Source: Halomonas lysinitropha (GTDB taxonomy: Bacteria; Pseudomonadota; Gammaproteobacteria; Pseudomonadales; Halomonadaceae). Taken from it: DNA of 46,137 nt. A program made the position numbers and the translations under genes. The stretch spans positions 1 through 46,137 of the forward strand of contig NZ_CABVOU010000030.1 in assembly GCF_902500215.1 (NCBI RefSeq), in the 5' to 3' direction. Of this stretch, positions 7,933-16,016 are shown one piece after another. The stretch's first letter is position 1, and each line of letters opens with the position of its first letter. The notes under the pieces are model-generated. The model saw only the letters and a program-made list of their open reading frames with translations, did no database searches and was not told the DNA's origin.

Positions 7933-8757
7933 TCAAGCCCTGGCGCGAGGGCGTGCAGCCAGGCGCGCGGCTCGCCAGGCCAGCAGGCGGGTCCAGGCCA
8001 GCAGCCAGGCGGTGGCGACCGCGAAGCCAGTCAGGGTGCCCAGCAACAGCCCCAGGCTGTCATAGGTCAGCGAGACGCACAGGGCGTACCAGAGCAGCGC
8101 ACCGAGCCCGGCCGGGTAGTGCTTGATCACTGTGGCCACCGGGGCAGCGCCGTGGGTCAGGTGCAGGATCACCAGGAAGGGGTACATGGTCACCGGGAAG
8201 GCGGCCATGACCCCGGCCCAGGCGGCCGGCATCACGTGGGCGAGACCGGTGATCAGGAAGATGATCCCGGCGGCCAGCGCGGCGCGCAGGCCCAGCGCGC
8301 CCCAGCTGAAGCCGCCCCGGGCGCCGGTTGCGGTTTCCGGTACCCGACGGTATAGCTGGATGAACACGACGATCGCCAACAGGGTGGTCAGGGTGCCGGT
8401 CAGGCGCGTGAACTCCACCTGGGTCAGTAGCAGGCTCACCGCCAGCCAGGCGGCCAGCCCGCCCGCGGTGCCGGCGAGTACGCCGGCCAGGCCGTCGCGG
8501 CGGGCGCAGAGCAGATAGCCGCCGCCCAGCGCCAGGGTGGCGGTGAAGCCGGCCAGAGTATGCACGGCACTCTGGGTGGCGAAGGTTGGCGAGATCTCCA
8601 GGCCGATGAAGAACAGTGCAATGGCGGTGCCCAGCGGGTAGCCGGCAAGCAGGCCTGCCACGCGGGTACTCACCCGCTCGGCGATCACCGAGAGGCCGAG
8701 TACCACACCGATCGATACCAGCAGCTTGGCCAACTGCCAGCTCAGCGGAACTTCCAT
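7933..8757 (-). CDS. Polytopic inner-membrane protein, unknown function
   Basis: The 274-residue product is almost entirely hydrophobic, with about eight predicted membrane segments and a basic C-terminal tail (RAARLAARPRARA). The two halves look like an internal duplication. GLLAGYPLGTAIALFFIGLE in the first half lines up with GVMAAFPVTMYPFLVILHLT in the second, each followed by a similar small loop and helix. That is a common architecture for small transporters. I recognise no family. It is divergent from the HNH gene, with the start ATG at 8757. Confidence 0.75.
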   Translation of the reverse strand: MEVPLSWQLAKLLVSIGVVLGLSVIAERVSTRVAGLLAGYPLGTAIALFFIGLEISPTFATQSAVHTLAGFTATLALGGGYLLCARRDGLAGVLAGTAGGLAAWLAVSLLLTQVEFTRLTGTLTTLLAIVVFIQLYRRVPETATGARGGFSWGALGLRAALAAGIIFLITGLAHVMPAAWAGVMAAFPVTMYPFLVILHLTHGAAPVATVIKHYPAGLGALLWYALCVSLTYDSLGLLLGTLTGFAVATAWLLAWTRLLAWRAARLAARPRARA

Positions 8758-8806
8758 CCTGTTTTCCTTATCCCTTCGGGAGTGTCCTGGAATCTCGGAG
8801 GCTCAC

Positions 8807-9148
8807 ATGGCCGACCACGACCTTACCCCACCGCCGCGTCCCGAGGCCTGCGAGCTGTGTGGGCGCGCCGCGCCATTGACCCGCCACCACCTCATCCCAC
8901 GAGCGTTGCATGGCAAGGCCCGCTATCGGCGTCGTTTCGACCGGGTGGAACGGCTTACCGCCATCCTGTGGGTCTGCCATGCCTGCCACAAGCATCTGCA
9001 TGCAGTGCTTGGCGAGCGCGAACTGGCCGACCATTATCGCAGTCGGGCGGCGTTGATGGCCCATCCGCAGATCCAGACCTTCGTTGAATGGCTCTCTACC
9101 AAGCCCGACGGCTTTCGGCCAAAGAAGCGGGCGTCGCGGCGTCGCTAG
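8807..9148 (+). CDS. Small HNH nuclease-like protein
   Basis: This 113-residue protein carries a compact zinc-binding HNH (beta-beta-alpha-metal) module. CELCGR at residues ~14-19 is the first Cys pair, and TRHHLIPRALH is the catalytic His strand with a following basic stretch. WVCHACHKHLHAVLG is the second zinc pair and the HxxxH helix. Small HNH proteins of this type may be nicking nucleases or structural relatives, and no restriction or phage partner is nearby. The ATG at 8807 has a CGGAGG ribosome site, so the 27-residue upstream extension is rejected. Confidence 0.83.
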   Translation: MADHDLTPPPRPEACELCGRAAPLTRHHLIPRALHGKARYRRRFDRVERLTAILWVCHACHKHLHAVLGERELADHYRSRAALMAHPQIQTFVEWLSTKPDGFRPKKRASRRR

Positions 9149-9155
9149 GCGCCGG

Positions 9156-9599
9156 TCAGACCAGCCGCAGCCCCTTGAGGTCGGTCCAGGCGGCCCGCAG
9201 GGCGGCGGCCAACGGCTCCCGAAGGTGCTCGGGGAGCGCCTGTTCGGCGGCGGCGAGGTCCTCGAAATCGCGGTTGCGCAGCCAGCAGTAGGCCCAGGCA
9301 CAGGCCTCGTCGTCACTCGCGGGCAGCGGTCGAGCGGGCATCTGTACCAGCAGGAAGGTGGCGGTGCGCGCCGCCCACAGGGGCGGTTCCTCGCCCTCTG
9401 GGCGGCTCCAGTCGACGAGCGTATCACCACCGGGGGTAGTCTCGGGGAGGCCGATCCGGGTCACCCGCGCGGTCTCGGCGAGCAGCAGCGCCAGGCGATC
9501 GGCATCACCCTGGCCGAGCGTCAGCCACTGTGCCACCAGCGCGGGCAGGCCGCGGCGGACCTTGGCATAGAAGCTGTCTTGGGGCATGGTCTCGTTCAT
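9156..9599 (-). CDS. Hypothetical protein (alpha-helical, acidic)
   Basis: The product is 147 residues, cytoplasmic, and rich in Ala, Leu, Glu and Trp, without a motif I recognise. The C-terminal half (WLRNRDFEDLAAAEQALP and onwards) reads as a helix bundle. Start choice is uncertain: ATG at 9599 (MNETMPQD) or at 9587, both with weak ribosome sites. It converges with the HNH gene 7 bases away and diverges from the malY-like gene over only 34 bases, so the two promoters must overlap. Confidence 0.65.
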   Translation of the reverse strand: MNETMPQDSFYAKVRRGLPALVAQWLTLGQGDADRLALLLAETARVTRIGLPETTPGGDTLVDWSRPEGEEPPLWAARTATFLLVQMPARPLPASDDEACAWAYCWLRNRDFEDLAAAEQALPEHLREPLAAALRAAWTDLKGLRLV

Positions 9600-9633
9600 C
9601 TTCTTGCTAGCCTTCTGGGATCGGGAACTGCAC

Positions 9634-10812
9634 ATGGAATTCGATTTTGCCACGCCCGTCGAGCGTCGCCACCCCTCGGGCGGCGACTGGCCCTCGCAGA
9701 AATGGCATCGCTACGGCGACGATGTGCTGCCGCTGTGGGTCGCCGACATGGACTTCACTTCGCCCCCCGCGGTCATCGAGGCGCTGCAGGCCCGGGTCGC
9801 CCATGGCGTCTTCGGTTACGGCCTGGTGCCCGACTCCTTGCGCGAGACCCTCTGCCGATGGAGCGCCGAGCATTACGGCTGGCGCATCGAGCCCGACTGG
9901 CAGCTGTGGCTGCCGGGCGTGGTGCCGGCGCTGCACATGGCCAGCCTGGCGCTGACCGAGCCCGGCGACGGCGTGCTGACGGTGACGCCTATCTATCCAC
10001 CCTTTCTCCGGGTAGCCGAGCGTACCGGGCGCACGCCGCAGCAGGCGGCCATGCAGCCACCGACGACATCCGGCAAGCCGTGGCGGCTCGACCTTGCGGC
10101 GCTGGAGGCGGCCATCACCTCCGAGACCCGGCTATTGCTCTGGTGTCACCCCCACAACCCCACCGGTCGGGTGTGGACGCAGGAGGAACTGGCGGGGCTT
10201 GCCGAACTGGTCGAGCGTCACGATCTCTACGTGGTCTCCGACGAGTTGCACTGCGACCTGCTGCTCGATGAGGGCGCCCGCCATGTGCCGCTGGTGGCCG
10301 AGTTCCCCGAGCTGGCCGAGCGCACCCTGACCCTCTGGGCGCCGTCCAAGACCTTCAATCTGGCGGGTCTCACCACCGCCTGCGCGGTGATTCCTGACGT
10401 CGACCTCCGGCGCCGCTTCGCCGGGGGGATCAAGGGCCTGCAGCCTGACGGCAATGTGCTGGGGCTGGTCGCCGCTGAGGCCGCCCACGCCCATGGCGAG
10501 CCGTGGCGTCAGGCGCTGCTCGCTGTATTGCGTGTCCATCGGCAGACGCTGATCGAACGGGTCGCCGGCTGGCCCGGCGTTGCCATGAGCCCGCCCGAAT
10601 CCACCTACCTGGCCTGGTTGGATCTGCGCGACGCGCGAGCATTCGAAGGGCTGGCGGAGCCACCGCAGCAGTTGCTGCTCGAACGCGCCGGCGTCGCCCT
10701 TTCCGATGGCGCCGATTTCGGCTGGCCGGGCTTTGCCCGCCTTAATTTCGGCACCACGGCCACTCAGTTGGAAGCCGCCCTGGCGAGGCTGGATGGGGTG
10801 CTTAGGGTGTGA
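9634..10812 (+). CDS. MalY/PatB-type PLP-dependent cystathionine beta-lyase/aminotransferase
   Basis: This 392-residue fold-type I PLP enzyme has the MalY/PatB hallmarks. WVADMDF lies near the N-terminus (residues ~35-41), PHNPTGRVW in the core, and SDELHCDL supplies the PLP ring Asp. The Schiff-base lysine is Lys239 in APSKTFNLAGL. Family members cleave C-S bonds of cystathionine or other cysteine conjugates to give a thiol, pyruvate and ammonia. I cannot tell whether the true role is methionine synthesis, cysteine conjugate breakdown or a regulatory side function. A GGGA precedes the ATG at 9634. Confidence 0.9.
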   Translation: MEFDFATPVERRHPSGGDWPSQKWHRYGDDVLPLWVADMDFTSPPAVIEALQARVAHGVFGYGLVPDSLRETLCRWSAEHYGWRIEPDWQLWLPGVVPALHMASLALTEPGDGVLTVTPIYPPFLRVAERTGRTPQQAAMQPPTTSGKPWRLDLAALEAAITSETRLLLWCHPHNPTGRVWTQEELAGLAELVERHDLYVVSDELHCDLLLDEGARHVPLVAEFPELAERTLTLWAPSKTFNLAGLTTACAVIPDVDLRRRFAGGIKGLQPDGNVLGLVAAEAAHAHGEPWRQALLAVLRVHRQTLIERVAGWPGVAMSPPESTYLAWLDLRDARAFEGLAEPPQQLLLERAGVALSDGADFGWPGFARLNFGTTATQLEAALARLDGVLRV

Positions 10813-11148
10813 GGGGTGAGCGCGCTGCGCGCTGGTGAGTAGTGAATAGTGAAGGGCTGGTAGGTTGATTACGAGTGTAGGAGCACAGCTTGCTGGGCGA
10901 AGGGGATGTTGCCGGGCTTGGGTGGCTTCACCTTCGCGAACTGAAGCCGGGGCGCCGGACCGTCGCTCCCACACTCCACACCAGCGAAGCGCTAACCACT
11001 CACACCCACGTATAGGGTCTCCACTTGTCAGCGGTGTGTCCGATATTGCCATTGAATCAAGGGTTTATAAAGATAGCATGGTCGTTGGGCTGACCGAGAG
11101 GAAGAAAGGCGTGGTATCCTGTCGGCCATTCATCGCCAGGGGCGCCAC
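10813..11148. repeat. Gene-free gap with GNA-hairpin repeat and a REP-like inverted pair
   Basis: Right after the malY-like stop, 10813-10857 holds one GNA-hairpin/heptamer unit (GAGCGCGCTGCGCGCT followed by GTGAGTAGTGAATAGTGA). At 10874-10976 two REP-like sequences face each other: GAGTGTAGGAGC at 10874-10885 and its near-complement GCTCCCACACTC at 10965-10976, with GC-rich sequence between. A fragment of the hairpin family (CAGCGAAGCGCT, then CACTCAC) follows at 10981-11003. The remainder up to 11148 should contain the promoter of the Rpn-like gene, but I see no convincing one. Confidence 0.7.
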
Positions 11149-12135
11149 ATGGCCAGCAACCACCACGATACCGGCTACAAGGAGCTGTTCAGCCACCCTG
11201 AGTTTGTTCAGCAGCTGATCGAGGGCTTCGCGCCGTCCGATATCGCGGGGCTGATGGACTTCTCGACGCTCAAGAACCACAGCGGCAATTACATCACCCC
11301 GCTGTTCGAGGAAAAATTCGAGGACGTGGTGTGGTCGGTGGAGGTCACCTAGGAGGGCGTGACCCAGCGAGTGTTCCTGTACATCCTGCTGGAGTTCCAG
11401 TCCTCGGTGGATCACACCATGCCGATCCGGCTGATGCACTATGTTGCCTGCTTCTACGACCACCTGCTCAAGATCAGCGAGACCACGCCGGGCAAGGGAC
11501 TGCCTCCGATCCTGCCCATCGTGCTCTACAACGGCTCCCGACGCTGGACGGTTCAGCAGGACATCTACGCCATGGTAAAGCCCGAGCCGCCGAGTTTCCT
11601 GCGGGTCTACCAGCCCCACCTGCGTTACTATCTGATCGACGAAGGGCGTTATACTGATGAGCAACTGGGACTACTCCAGACGCCGCTGAGCGGAGTGTTC
11701 AGTGTAGAAAACGCCGGTAAGAGCTGGGAAGCCTTGCAGCAAGCCGTTGACCGGATCGTGGCAATCATCCAGGCCGATCCCCACAAGGAGCGTACTGATC
11801 GGATCATTACCCGCTGGATCAAGCGTCACTTGCAGTGGCTCGGGGCTGGGGTCAACCTGGATCAGCTCAACAGCTTGGTGGAAGATAAAGATATGCTGGC
11901 AGAGAATTTAGAGAACCTGGTGAAGAAAGAGCGACTGGAAGGGCGTCAAGAAGGGCGTCTTGAAGGGCGTCTGGAAGAGGCTCGCGATGTTGTGCGAACT
12001 CAGCTCAGCTTCAAGTTTGGTGAAGTACCCGGGTGGGTAGAGGAACAGCTCGCGCAAGCCGACCATGATCAGCTGAAAGGTTGGATGCGCGACGTGCTGT
12101 TCGCCGGTAGCCTGGAAGACATGTTCAAGCACTGA
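11149..12135 (+). pseudogene. Rpn/YhgA-like recombination-promoting nuclease, interrupted by in-frame TAG
   Basis: The reading frame encodes a PF04754-type protein (Rpn family, formerly putative transposase 31). Residues 1-68 contain HDTGYKELFSHPEFVQQLIEGF. After an amber codon at 11350-11352 the same frame continues for 259 codons with the family core FLYILLEFQSS and MPIRLMHYVACFY, then LPPILPIVLYNG, ending in a repeated EGRxEGR helix. E. coli RpnA-D are Mg- or Ca-dependent DNA endonucleases that stimulate RecA-independent recombination. The stop lies between strands of the PD-(D/E)XK core, so a single chain is not made without readthrough. However, the TAG is embedded in an AGGAGG sequence 2 bases before a GTG (11359) in the same frame, so the C-terminal part may be translated separately. 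Confidence 0.85.
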
Positions 12136-12494
12136 CCCTCAGGCGGATCACGGCTCGATCCTCCACATACCCCCTTTTGGCGATCCCTTCGCCTTCAGAA
12201 GGCGCTGTGCTGCTGAGTGTTACGCGCTGAACGCGCTGAGAGGGGTTGCTCCTTACTCCTCACGTCTTGCTACGGCACTTGAACTCGGCGTCGGCCGGAT
12301 AGGCCAGAGGCGCATCCAGCGTGGAGCGGCACTTGGGTCCGGTGGATTCCGCCATGGAGGCCTTCGGCCTCTATTCGCGCAGCAAGCCGGGACGCTGGTC
12401 CGTGTGCTCCTACATACATGACCGGCTTGCCAGCCCTTCACCACTCACCCCTCACAAGCCCGAAGGGCGCTCCTCCCTCACAGTGCAGCCGGAC
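12136..12494. repeat. Gene-free gap with degenerate GNA-hairpin repeats
   Basis: Between the Rpn-like gene and the convergent cnoX-like gene there is no credible ORF. At 12197-12266 there are GC inverted segments (GCGCTGAACGCGCTGAG and CTCCTTACTCCTCAC) of the hairpin/heptamer family. At 12436-12482 a clear unit is present: CACTCACCCCTCACAAGC, then the stem CCC-GAA-GGG, then GCTCCTCCCTCAC. The middle (12270-12420) is GC-rich and contains a possible half REP (CTGGTCCGTGTGCTCCTACA). No terminator with a T tract is visible. Confidence 0.6.
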
Positions 12495-13433
12495 TCAGTA
12501 AAGCAGCGCAAAGAGCTTGCGGCGATAGGCAACCGTCAGCGGGTGGTCGGCACCAAGGGCATCGAACACCTGCAGAAGGGTGCGGCGGGCGGCATCTTCC
12601 CCGTAGGTGCGGTCGTGCTTCATCAGCGCGAGCAGGGCATCCAGGCCCGCCTCGTAGTGGCCGTCAGCCACCTTTCGGAGGGCGCGCTTGTACTGGGCCT
12701 CGCTGTCGTCGCGGCCTTCCAGGGCGGCCAGCTCCTCCGCGGAGGGGGCCTGCTCGCCGAACTCGATGCTGGCGCGCACGCCGCGGGCCGGTGCGGCATC
12801 GCGCTCCTCCGGGGGGAGGTTGTCCAGCAGGTCGCGGGCCTGTTCGGCCTGACCCTCGGCCACCAGGGTACGAGCCAGCTCCACCTGATAGGGGGTATGC
12901 TGGGGATACTGCTGCACCAGCTCCTGGTAGATGCTCCGGGCGGTGGCGGCATCGCCGGCGGCCAGGGCCTCGGCGGCCTGATCCTCGGGGCTCTGCGGGG
13001 CCTCTTCCGGTGCCGGGAAATAGCGCCCCAGCCACTCACGCACCTGCTTCTCCGGCAGAGCTTCCTGGAAGTGGTCGACCAGGCCGCCCTGGCTGATGAG
13101 CTTGACGTCTGGCACCGCGCGCACGCCGAGCTGGCCGGCGATCTCCGCGTTCTCGTCGATGTTGAGCTTGGCCAGGATGAAGACGCCCTGATACTCCCGG
13201 GCCAGCTTCTCGAGGATCGGCATCAGGGTCTTGCTGGGCTCGCTCGCGGCCGCCCAGCAAGCAAGCAGCACCGGCACTTGCATCGAGGTCTCGAGCAGCT
13301 GCTGGATGTTGCTGGCGTCCACGTCGAGGATCATCTCGGCGTTCTGTCCGCCGGGAGAGGTGGTCTCGGCATTCTCGCTGGCGGTTAGGTCGCCGGTGAG
13401 CGGCTCACCGGTGCGGGGATCGACGATGGGCAT
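12495..13433 (-). CDS. cnoX: CnoX/YbbN-type thioredoxin-fold co-chaperone without CxxC
   Basis: The 312-residue product has a thioredoxin-like domain (about residues 33-145) followed by TPR-like helices (about 160-312), the architecture of E. coli YbbN/CnoX. The usual WCGPC active site is replaced by WAAASEP, so it has no redox-active Cys pair. Like E. coli YbbN, which lacks a classical CxxC, it should act as a holdase-type co-chaperone working with GroEL/DnaK. The first 30 residues are a polar, probably disordered extension. It is convergent with the Rpn-like pseudogene and divergent from the polysaccharide locus. Confidence 0.88.
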   Translation of the reverse strand: MPIVDPRTGEPLTGDLTASENAETTSPGGQNAEMILDVDASNIQQLLETSMQVPVLLACWAAASEPSKTLMPILEKLAREYQGVFILAKLNIDENAEIAGQLGVRAVPDVKLISQGGLVDHFQEALPEKQVREWLGRYFPAPEEAPQSPEDQAAEALAAGDAATARSIYQELVQQYPQHTPYQVELARTLVAEGQAEQARDLLDNLPPEERDAAPARGVRASIEFGEQAPSAEELAALEGRDDSEAQYKRALRKVADGHYEAGLDALLALMKHDRTYGEDAARRTLLQVFDALGADHPLTVAYRRKLFALLY

Positions 13434-13471
13434 GATCGCTAGCCTTGCATAAGGATGAATTTGCTCTCTAG

Positions 13472-13636
13472 ATGCGGGTGATCGCCCGCCACTTCAAGGG
13501 GATATGGTCTTTGCTGCGAGGAATTGTGCGTGTGGTCTCGGGACTGACCGTGGTGCTCGCCCTGCTGCTGGCCGAGGCGCCGGTAAGCCTTGTACGAATT
13601 CGCCTACATTCGTGTAGGAGATCGCCTGAAGATTGA
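13472..13636 (+). CDS. Possible small membrane ORF or gene remnant
   Basis: An ATG-initiated ORF of 54 codons reads MRVIARHFKGIWSLLRG, then one hydrophobic helix (VVSGLTVVLALLLAEAP), then a basic tail. Its amino acid composition looks coding, and the first ~42 residues resemble the start of a membrane protein. The tail runs through a CCTACATTCGTGTAGG hairpin (13602-13617), which suggests the frame was truncated by other sequence. The nearest purine-rich stretch (AAGGAT) is 15 bases away, so translation is doubtful. Confidence 0.3.
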   Translation: MRVIARHFKGIWSLLRGIVRVVSGLTVVLALLLAEAPVSLVRIRLHSCRRSPED

Positions 13637-13679
13637 TCTGGCTCCCGGATTGCGGGTGGTCGCTGACAGGCACAGGGCC

Positions 13680-13685
13680 TAGAAT
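13680..13685 (+). promoter_or_regulatory. Candidate -10 box for the polysaccharide operon
   Basis: TAGAAT matches the sigma-70 -10 consensus in five of six positions and sits about 100 bases before the ops element. That is the usual spacing of ops in long leader transcripts. No good -35 box lies at 16-18 bases upstream (CTGACA at 13663 is too close), so this is only a candidate. Confidence 0.3.
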
Positions 13686-13784
13686 AGGCAGCCGTTTCCG
13701 TTGAATCGCAGCTTCCGCTACAGGATGTGGCGGTGCAGCATATTGATTTTTAAGGGCAAGGGAAAAGCCCGGCACCAATCCCCG

Positions 13785-13796
13785 GGCGGTAGCGTG
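13785..13796 (+). promoter_or_regulatory. ops element (RfaH recruitment site)
   Basis: GGCGGTAGCGTG matches the core ops sequence found in the JUMPstart region of enterobacterial capsule, O-antigen and core operons. In E. coli the ops element pauses RNA polymerase and recruits the NusG paralogue RfaH, which suppresses Rho-dependent termination over long operons. Here it lies in the leader 88 bases upstream of the first gene of the + strand polysaccharide locus, exactly where such an element would act. The rest of the 39-base JUMPstart is not conserved, so the claim rests on the 12-base core and the position. The gap 13434-13884 holds no other clear gene. Confidence 0.8.
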
Positions 13797-13884
13797 TCTG
13801 GCCGTTTTCCCGTGCCGTACGGTTCGGTGCCGTTTATCCTCATCAAGCGAAGCCGCGCCCGTTCTCCGACATCAGAGGCTATTC

Positions 13885-14295
13885 ATGACGACCCAAGACG
13901 CTCACAAGAAAGTGAGGGACGGCACGCGCCTGGCGGCAACCCTTGCCCTGGTGGCGGTGCTGGGTGGCTGCGCCCTGCAGCCCGCCCAGCAGGCCCATGA
14001 TGCCGGCTCGGTCCTGGGCGGCGGCAAGCCGGTGGATGCCAACCTCAACGGCTTTCTGGCCCAGTCCAGAGGCGGGGCCGCCATCCAGCTGGCCAAGAGC
14101 CCCTGGGGGCGGGACGTCGAAGTGCTCGCCGAGACGCCCTATTTCGCCGCCAGCGGTCGCCCCTGTCGCGAGCTCAGCATTCGCCGCCCGGGCCGCCAGG
14201 CCGAGCAGGGCGCCATCGCCTGTGAAACCGCCAGCGGCAACTGGGTCGTGCGCCGCCAGGTCACCCAGGCCGTGAGCCAAGGAGGCCGCCGATGA
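13885..14295 (+). CDS. Outer-membrane-type lipoprotein (DVU3141-like) at head of export operon
   Basis: The product is 136 residues. After a basic start, a hydrophobic stretch ends in the lipobox LGGC with the modified Cys at residue 29. The mature domain has the pattern SPWGRDVEVLAETPYFAASG followed by a Cys-containing strand (RPCREL) and a late Cys (AIACET) that could form a disulfide. This is the pattern I associate with the DVU3141 family of small envelope proteins, whose function is unknown. The TGA overlaps the ATG of the kpsD-like gene (ATGA), so it is probably an accessory factor of the exporter. Confidence 0.75.
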   Translation: MTTQDAHKKVRDGTRLAATLALVAVLGGCALQPAQQAHDAGSVLGGGKPVDANLNGFLAQSRGGAAIQLAKSPWGRDVEVLAETPYFAASGRPCRELSIRRPGRQAEQGAIACETASGNWVVRRQVTQAVSQGGRR

Positions 14296-16016
14296 ACCCC
14301 ATGCCCCGCCCCCTGTCGCACCTGCTCATGGCGCTCACCCTGCTGGGCCTGCCGGCCCTGGCCAGCGCCCAGTCCGTCAGCCTGCCCGGCGAGGTCGTGC
14401 CGGACGAACAGCGCAGCGGTGGCACCCCCGAGCAGGTGGAGGAGGGCCCCCGTGCCGACTGGCGCAGTGCCAACTATGGTCCAAACCTTCGCGGCCCGGT
14501 GCCTCAGAACAGGCTGGACGATGCCGCCGAGGAACTGCCGCCGTTCGGCGCCAACCTCTTCGAGGGCGGCTTCCGCGGCACCATGGCCGATGGCCTCAAT
14601 CCCGGCTACACCATCAAGCCCGGCGACCAGGTCACCCTGCGTGCCTGGGGCGCCGTGGACATCGATCAGGTGGCGCCCGTGGACGCCCAGGGCAACATCT
14701 TCCTCCCCTCCATCGGCCCGCTGCCGGTGCAGGGCCTCAACAGCCAGCAGCTGGATGCCACCGTGCGCCGGGCCATCGAGTCCGTCTACCCCGAGGACGT
14801 CCAGGTCTACACCAACCTCCAGGGCGTGCAGCCGGTGGGGGTGTTCGTCACCGGCTATGTGGAGAACCCCGGCCGCTACGCCGGCACGCCGAGCGACTCG
14901 CTGCTCTATTTTCTCGACCAGGCCAGCGGCATCGACAACGCCCTGGGCAGCTACCGCGACATCCGCGTGATGCGCGGCAGTCAGACCATCGCCCGGGTGG
15001 ATCTCTACGACTTCCTGCTTGACGGCAACATCCCCCGCCCGCAGTTCCGCGACGGCGACACCATCGTGGTGGAGGAGCGCGGCCCCTCCATCGCCGTGGT
15101 CGGCGACGTCAAGCGCGAATACCGCTATGAGCTCACCGGCACCCGTCTCACCGGCGCCGAGGTGACCCGCCTGGCCCGGCTCGACAGCGGTGTTTCCCAT
15201 GTGCTGGTGCGCGGCAGCCGCGACGACGGCCCCTTCGCCCGCTACTTCCCGCTCAACGCCTTCGCCGGCCAGGGCGTGAGCAGCGGCGACGAAGTGCTGT
15301 TCAGCGCCGACCAGCGCGACGACACCATCGTCGTCGAACTTGAAGGCAGTTACTACGGCCCCTCGCGCTACGCCCTGCCGCGCGACGCCCGCCTCGGCGA
15401 GCTGCTCGACGCCGTGGCCGTGCCCAAGGATATGAGCGCCGTGGAGAGCATCTCGCTCAAGCGCGAGAGCGTGGCGAAGCGCCAGGCCGAATCGCTGCAG
15501 GAGAGCCTGCGCCGGCTGGAGACCACCTACCTCGGCGCCTCCTCCGCCACCAATGAGGAGGCACAGATCCGCGTTCAGGAAGCCGAGATGATCCAGAGCT
15601 TCGTCGAGCGCGCCCGCGAGATGGAGCCCAGCGGCCGCCTGGTGGTGGCCCACAATGATCGCATCAGCGATATCCGCCTGCAGGACGGCGACGTCATCAC
15701 CATCCCCGAGATCAGCGACTCCATCCTGATCAGCGGCGAGGTGGTGGTGCCCCAGGCCGTGGTCTACCGGCCCGGCATGAGCGCCATGGAGTACATCGAC
15801 GGCGCCGGCGGCTTCACTCAACGCGGCGACGACGACCATATCCTGGTGGTGCGCCAGAATGGCGCCGTGCGCGACGCCCATGACGTCCGCCTGCGCCCCG
15901 GCGACGAGATCCTGGTGATGCCCGAGGTGCCTACCAAGAACCTCCAGCTTGCCACCAGCTTGACGCAGATCCTCTACCAGATCGCCGTAGCCACCAAGGT
16001 GGCGGTGGACCTTTAA
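14292..16016 (+). CDS. kpsD: Polysaccharide export outer-membrane protein, KpsD-like
   Basis: This 574-residue protein has a type I signal peptide (residues 1-26, cut after ASA) and no lipobox Cys, like KpsD rather than Wza. Residues ~108-170 form the Poly_export domain (PGDQVTLRAWGAVDIDQVAP and LPVQGLNSQQLDATVRRAI). SLBB repeats follow (GVFVTGYVENPGRYAG, and ISGEVVVPQAVVYRPGMSAM near residue 485), with a coiled-coil insertion around 395-440. KpsD links the inner-membrane ABC exporter to the cell surface. It overlaps the upstream lipoprotein gene by 4 bases and the downstream permease gene by 1 base. Confidence 0.92.
   Translation: MNPMPRPLSHLLMALTLLGLPALASAQSVSLPGEVVPDEQRSGGTPEQVEEGPRADWRSANYGPNLRGPVPQNRLDDAAEELPPFGANLFEGGFRGTMADGLNPGYTIKPGDQVTLRAWGAVDIDQVAPVDAQGNIFLPSIGPLPVQGLNSQQLDATVRRAIESVYPEDVQVYTNLQGVQPVGVFVTGYVENPGRYAGTPSDSLLYFLDQASGIDNALGSYRDIRVMRGSQTIARVDLYDFLLDGNIPRPQFRDGDTIVVEERGPSIAVVGDVKREYRYELTGTRLTGAEVTRLARLDSGVSHVLVRGSRDDGPFARYFPLNAFAGQGVSSGDEVLFSADQRDDTIVVELEGSYYGPSRYALPRDARLGELLDAVAVPKDMSAVESISLKRESVAKRQAESLQESLRRLETTYLGASSATNEEAQIRVQEAEMIQSFVERAREMEPSGRLVVAHNDRISDIRLQDGDVITIPEISDSILISGEVVVPQAVVYRPGMSAMEYIDGAGGFTQRGDDDHILVVRQNGAVRDAHDVRLRPGDEILVMPEVPTKNLQLATSLTQILYQIAVATKVAVDL

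Noticed and set aside
9084..10271. Plus-strand ORF of 395 codons overlapping the hypothetical and malY-like genes
   Set aside because: It crosses two real genes in the wrong frame and reads as low-complexity Ala/Arg/Gly sequence.
13745..13796. Full 39-base JUMPstart sequence
   Set aside because: Only the 12-base ops core is matched. The upstream part differs, so only ops is claimed.
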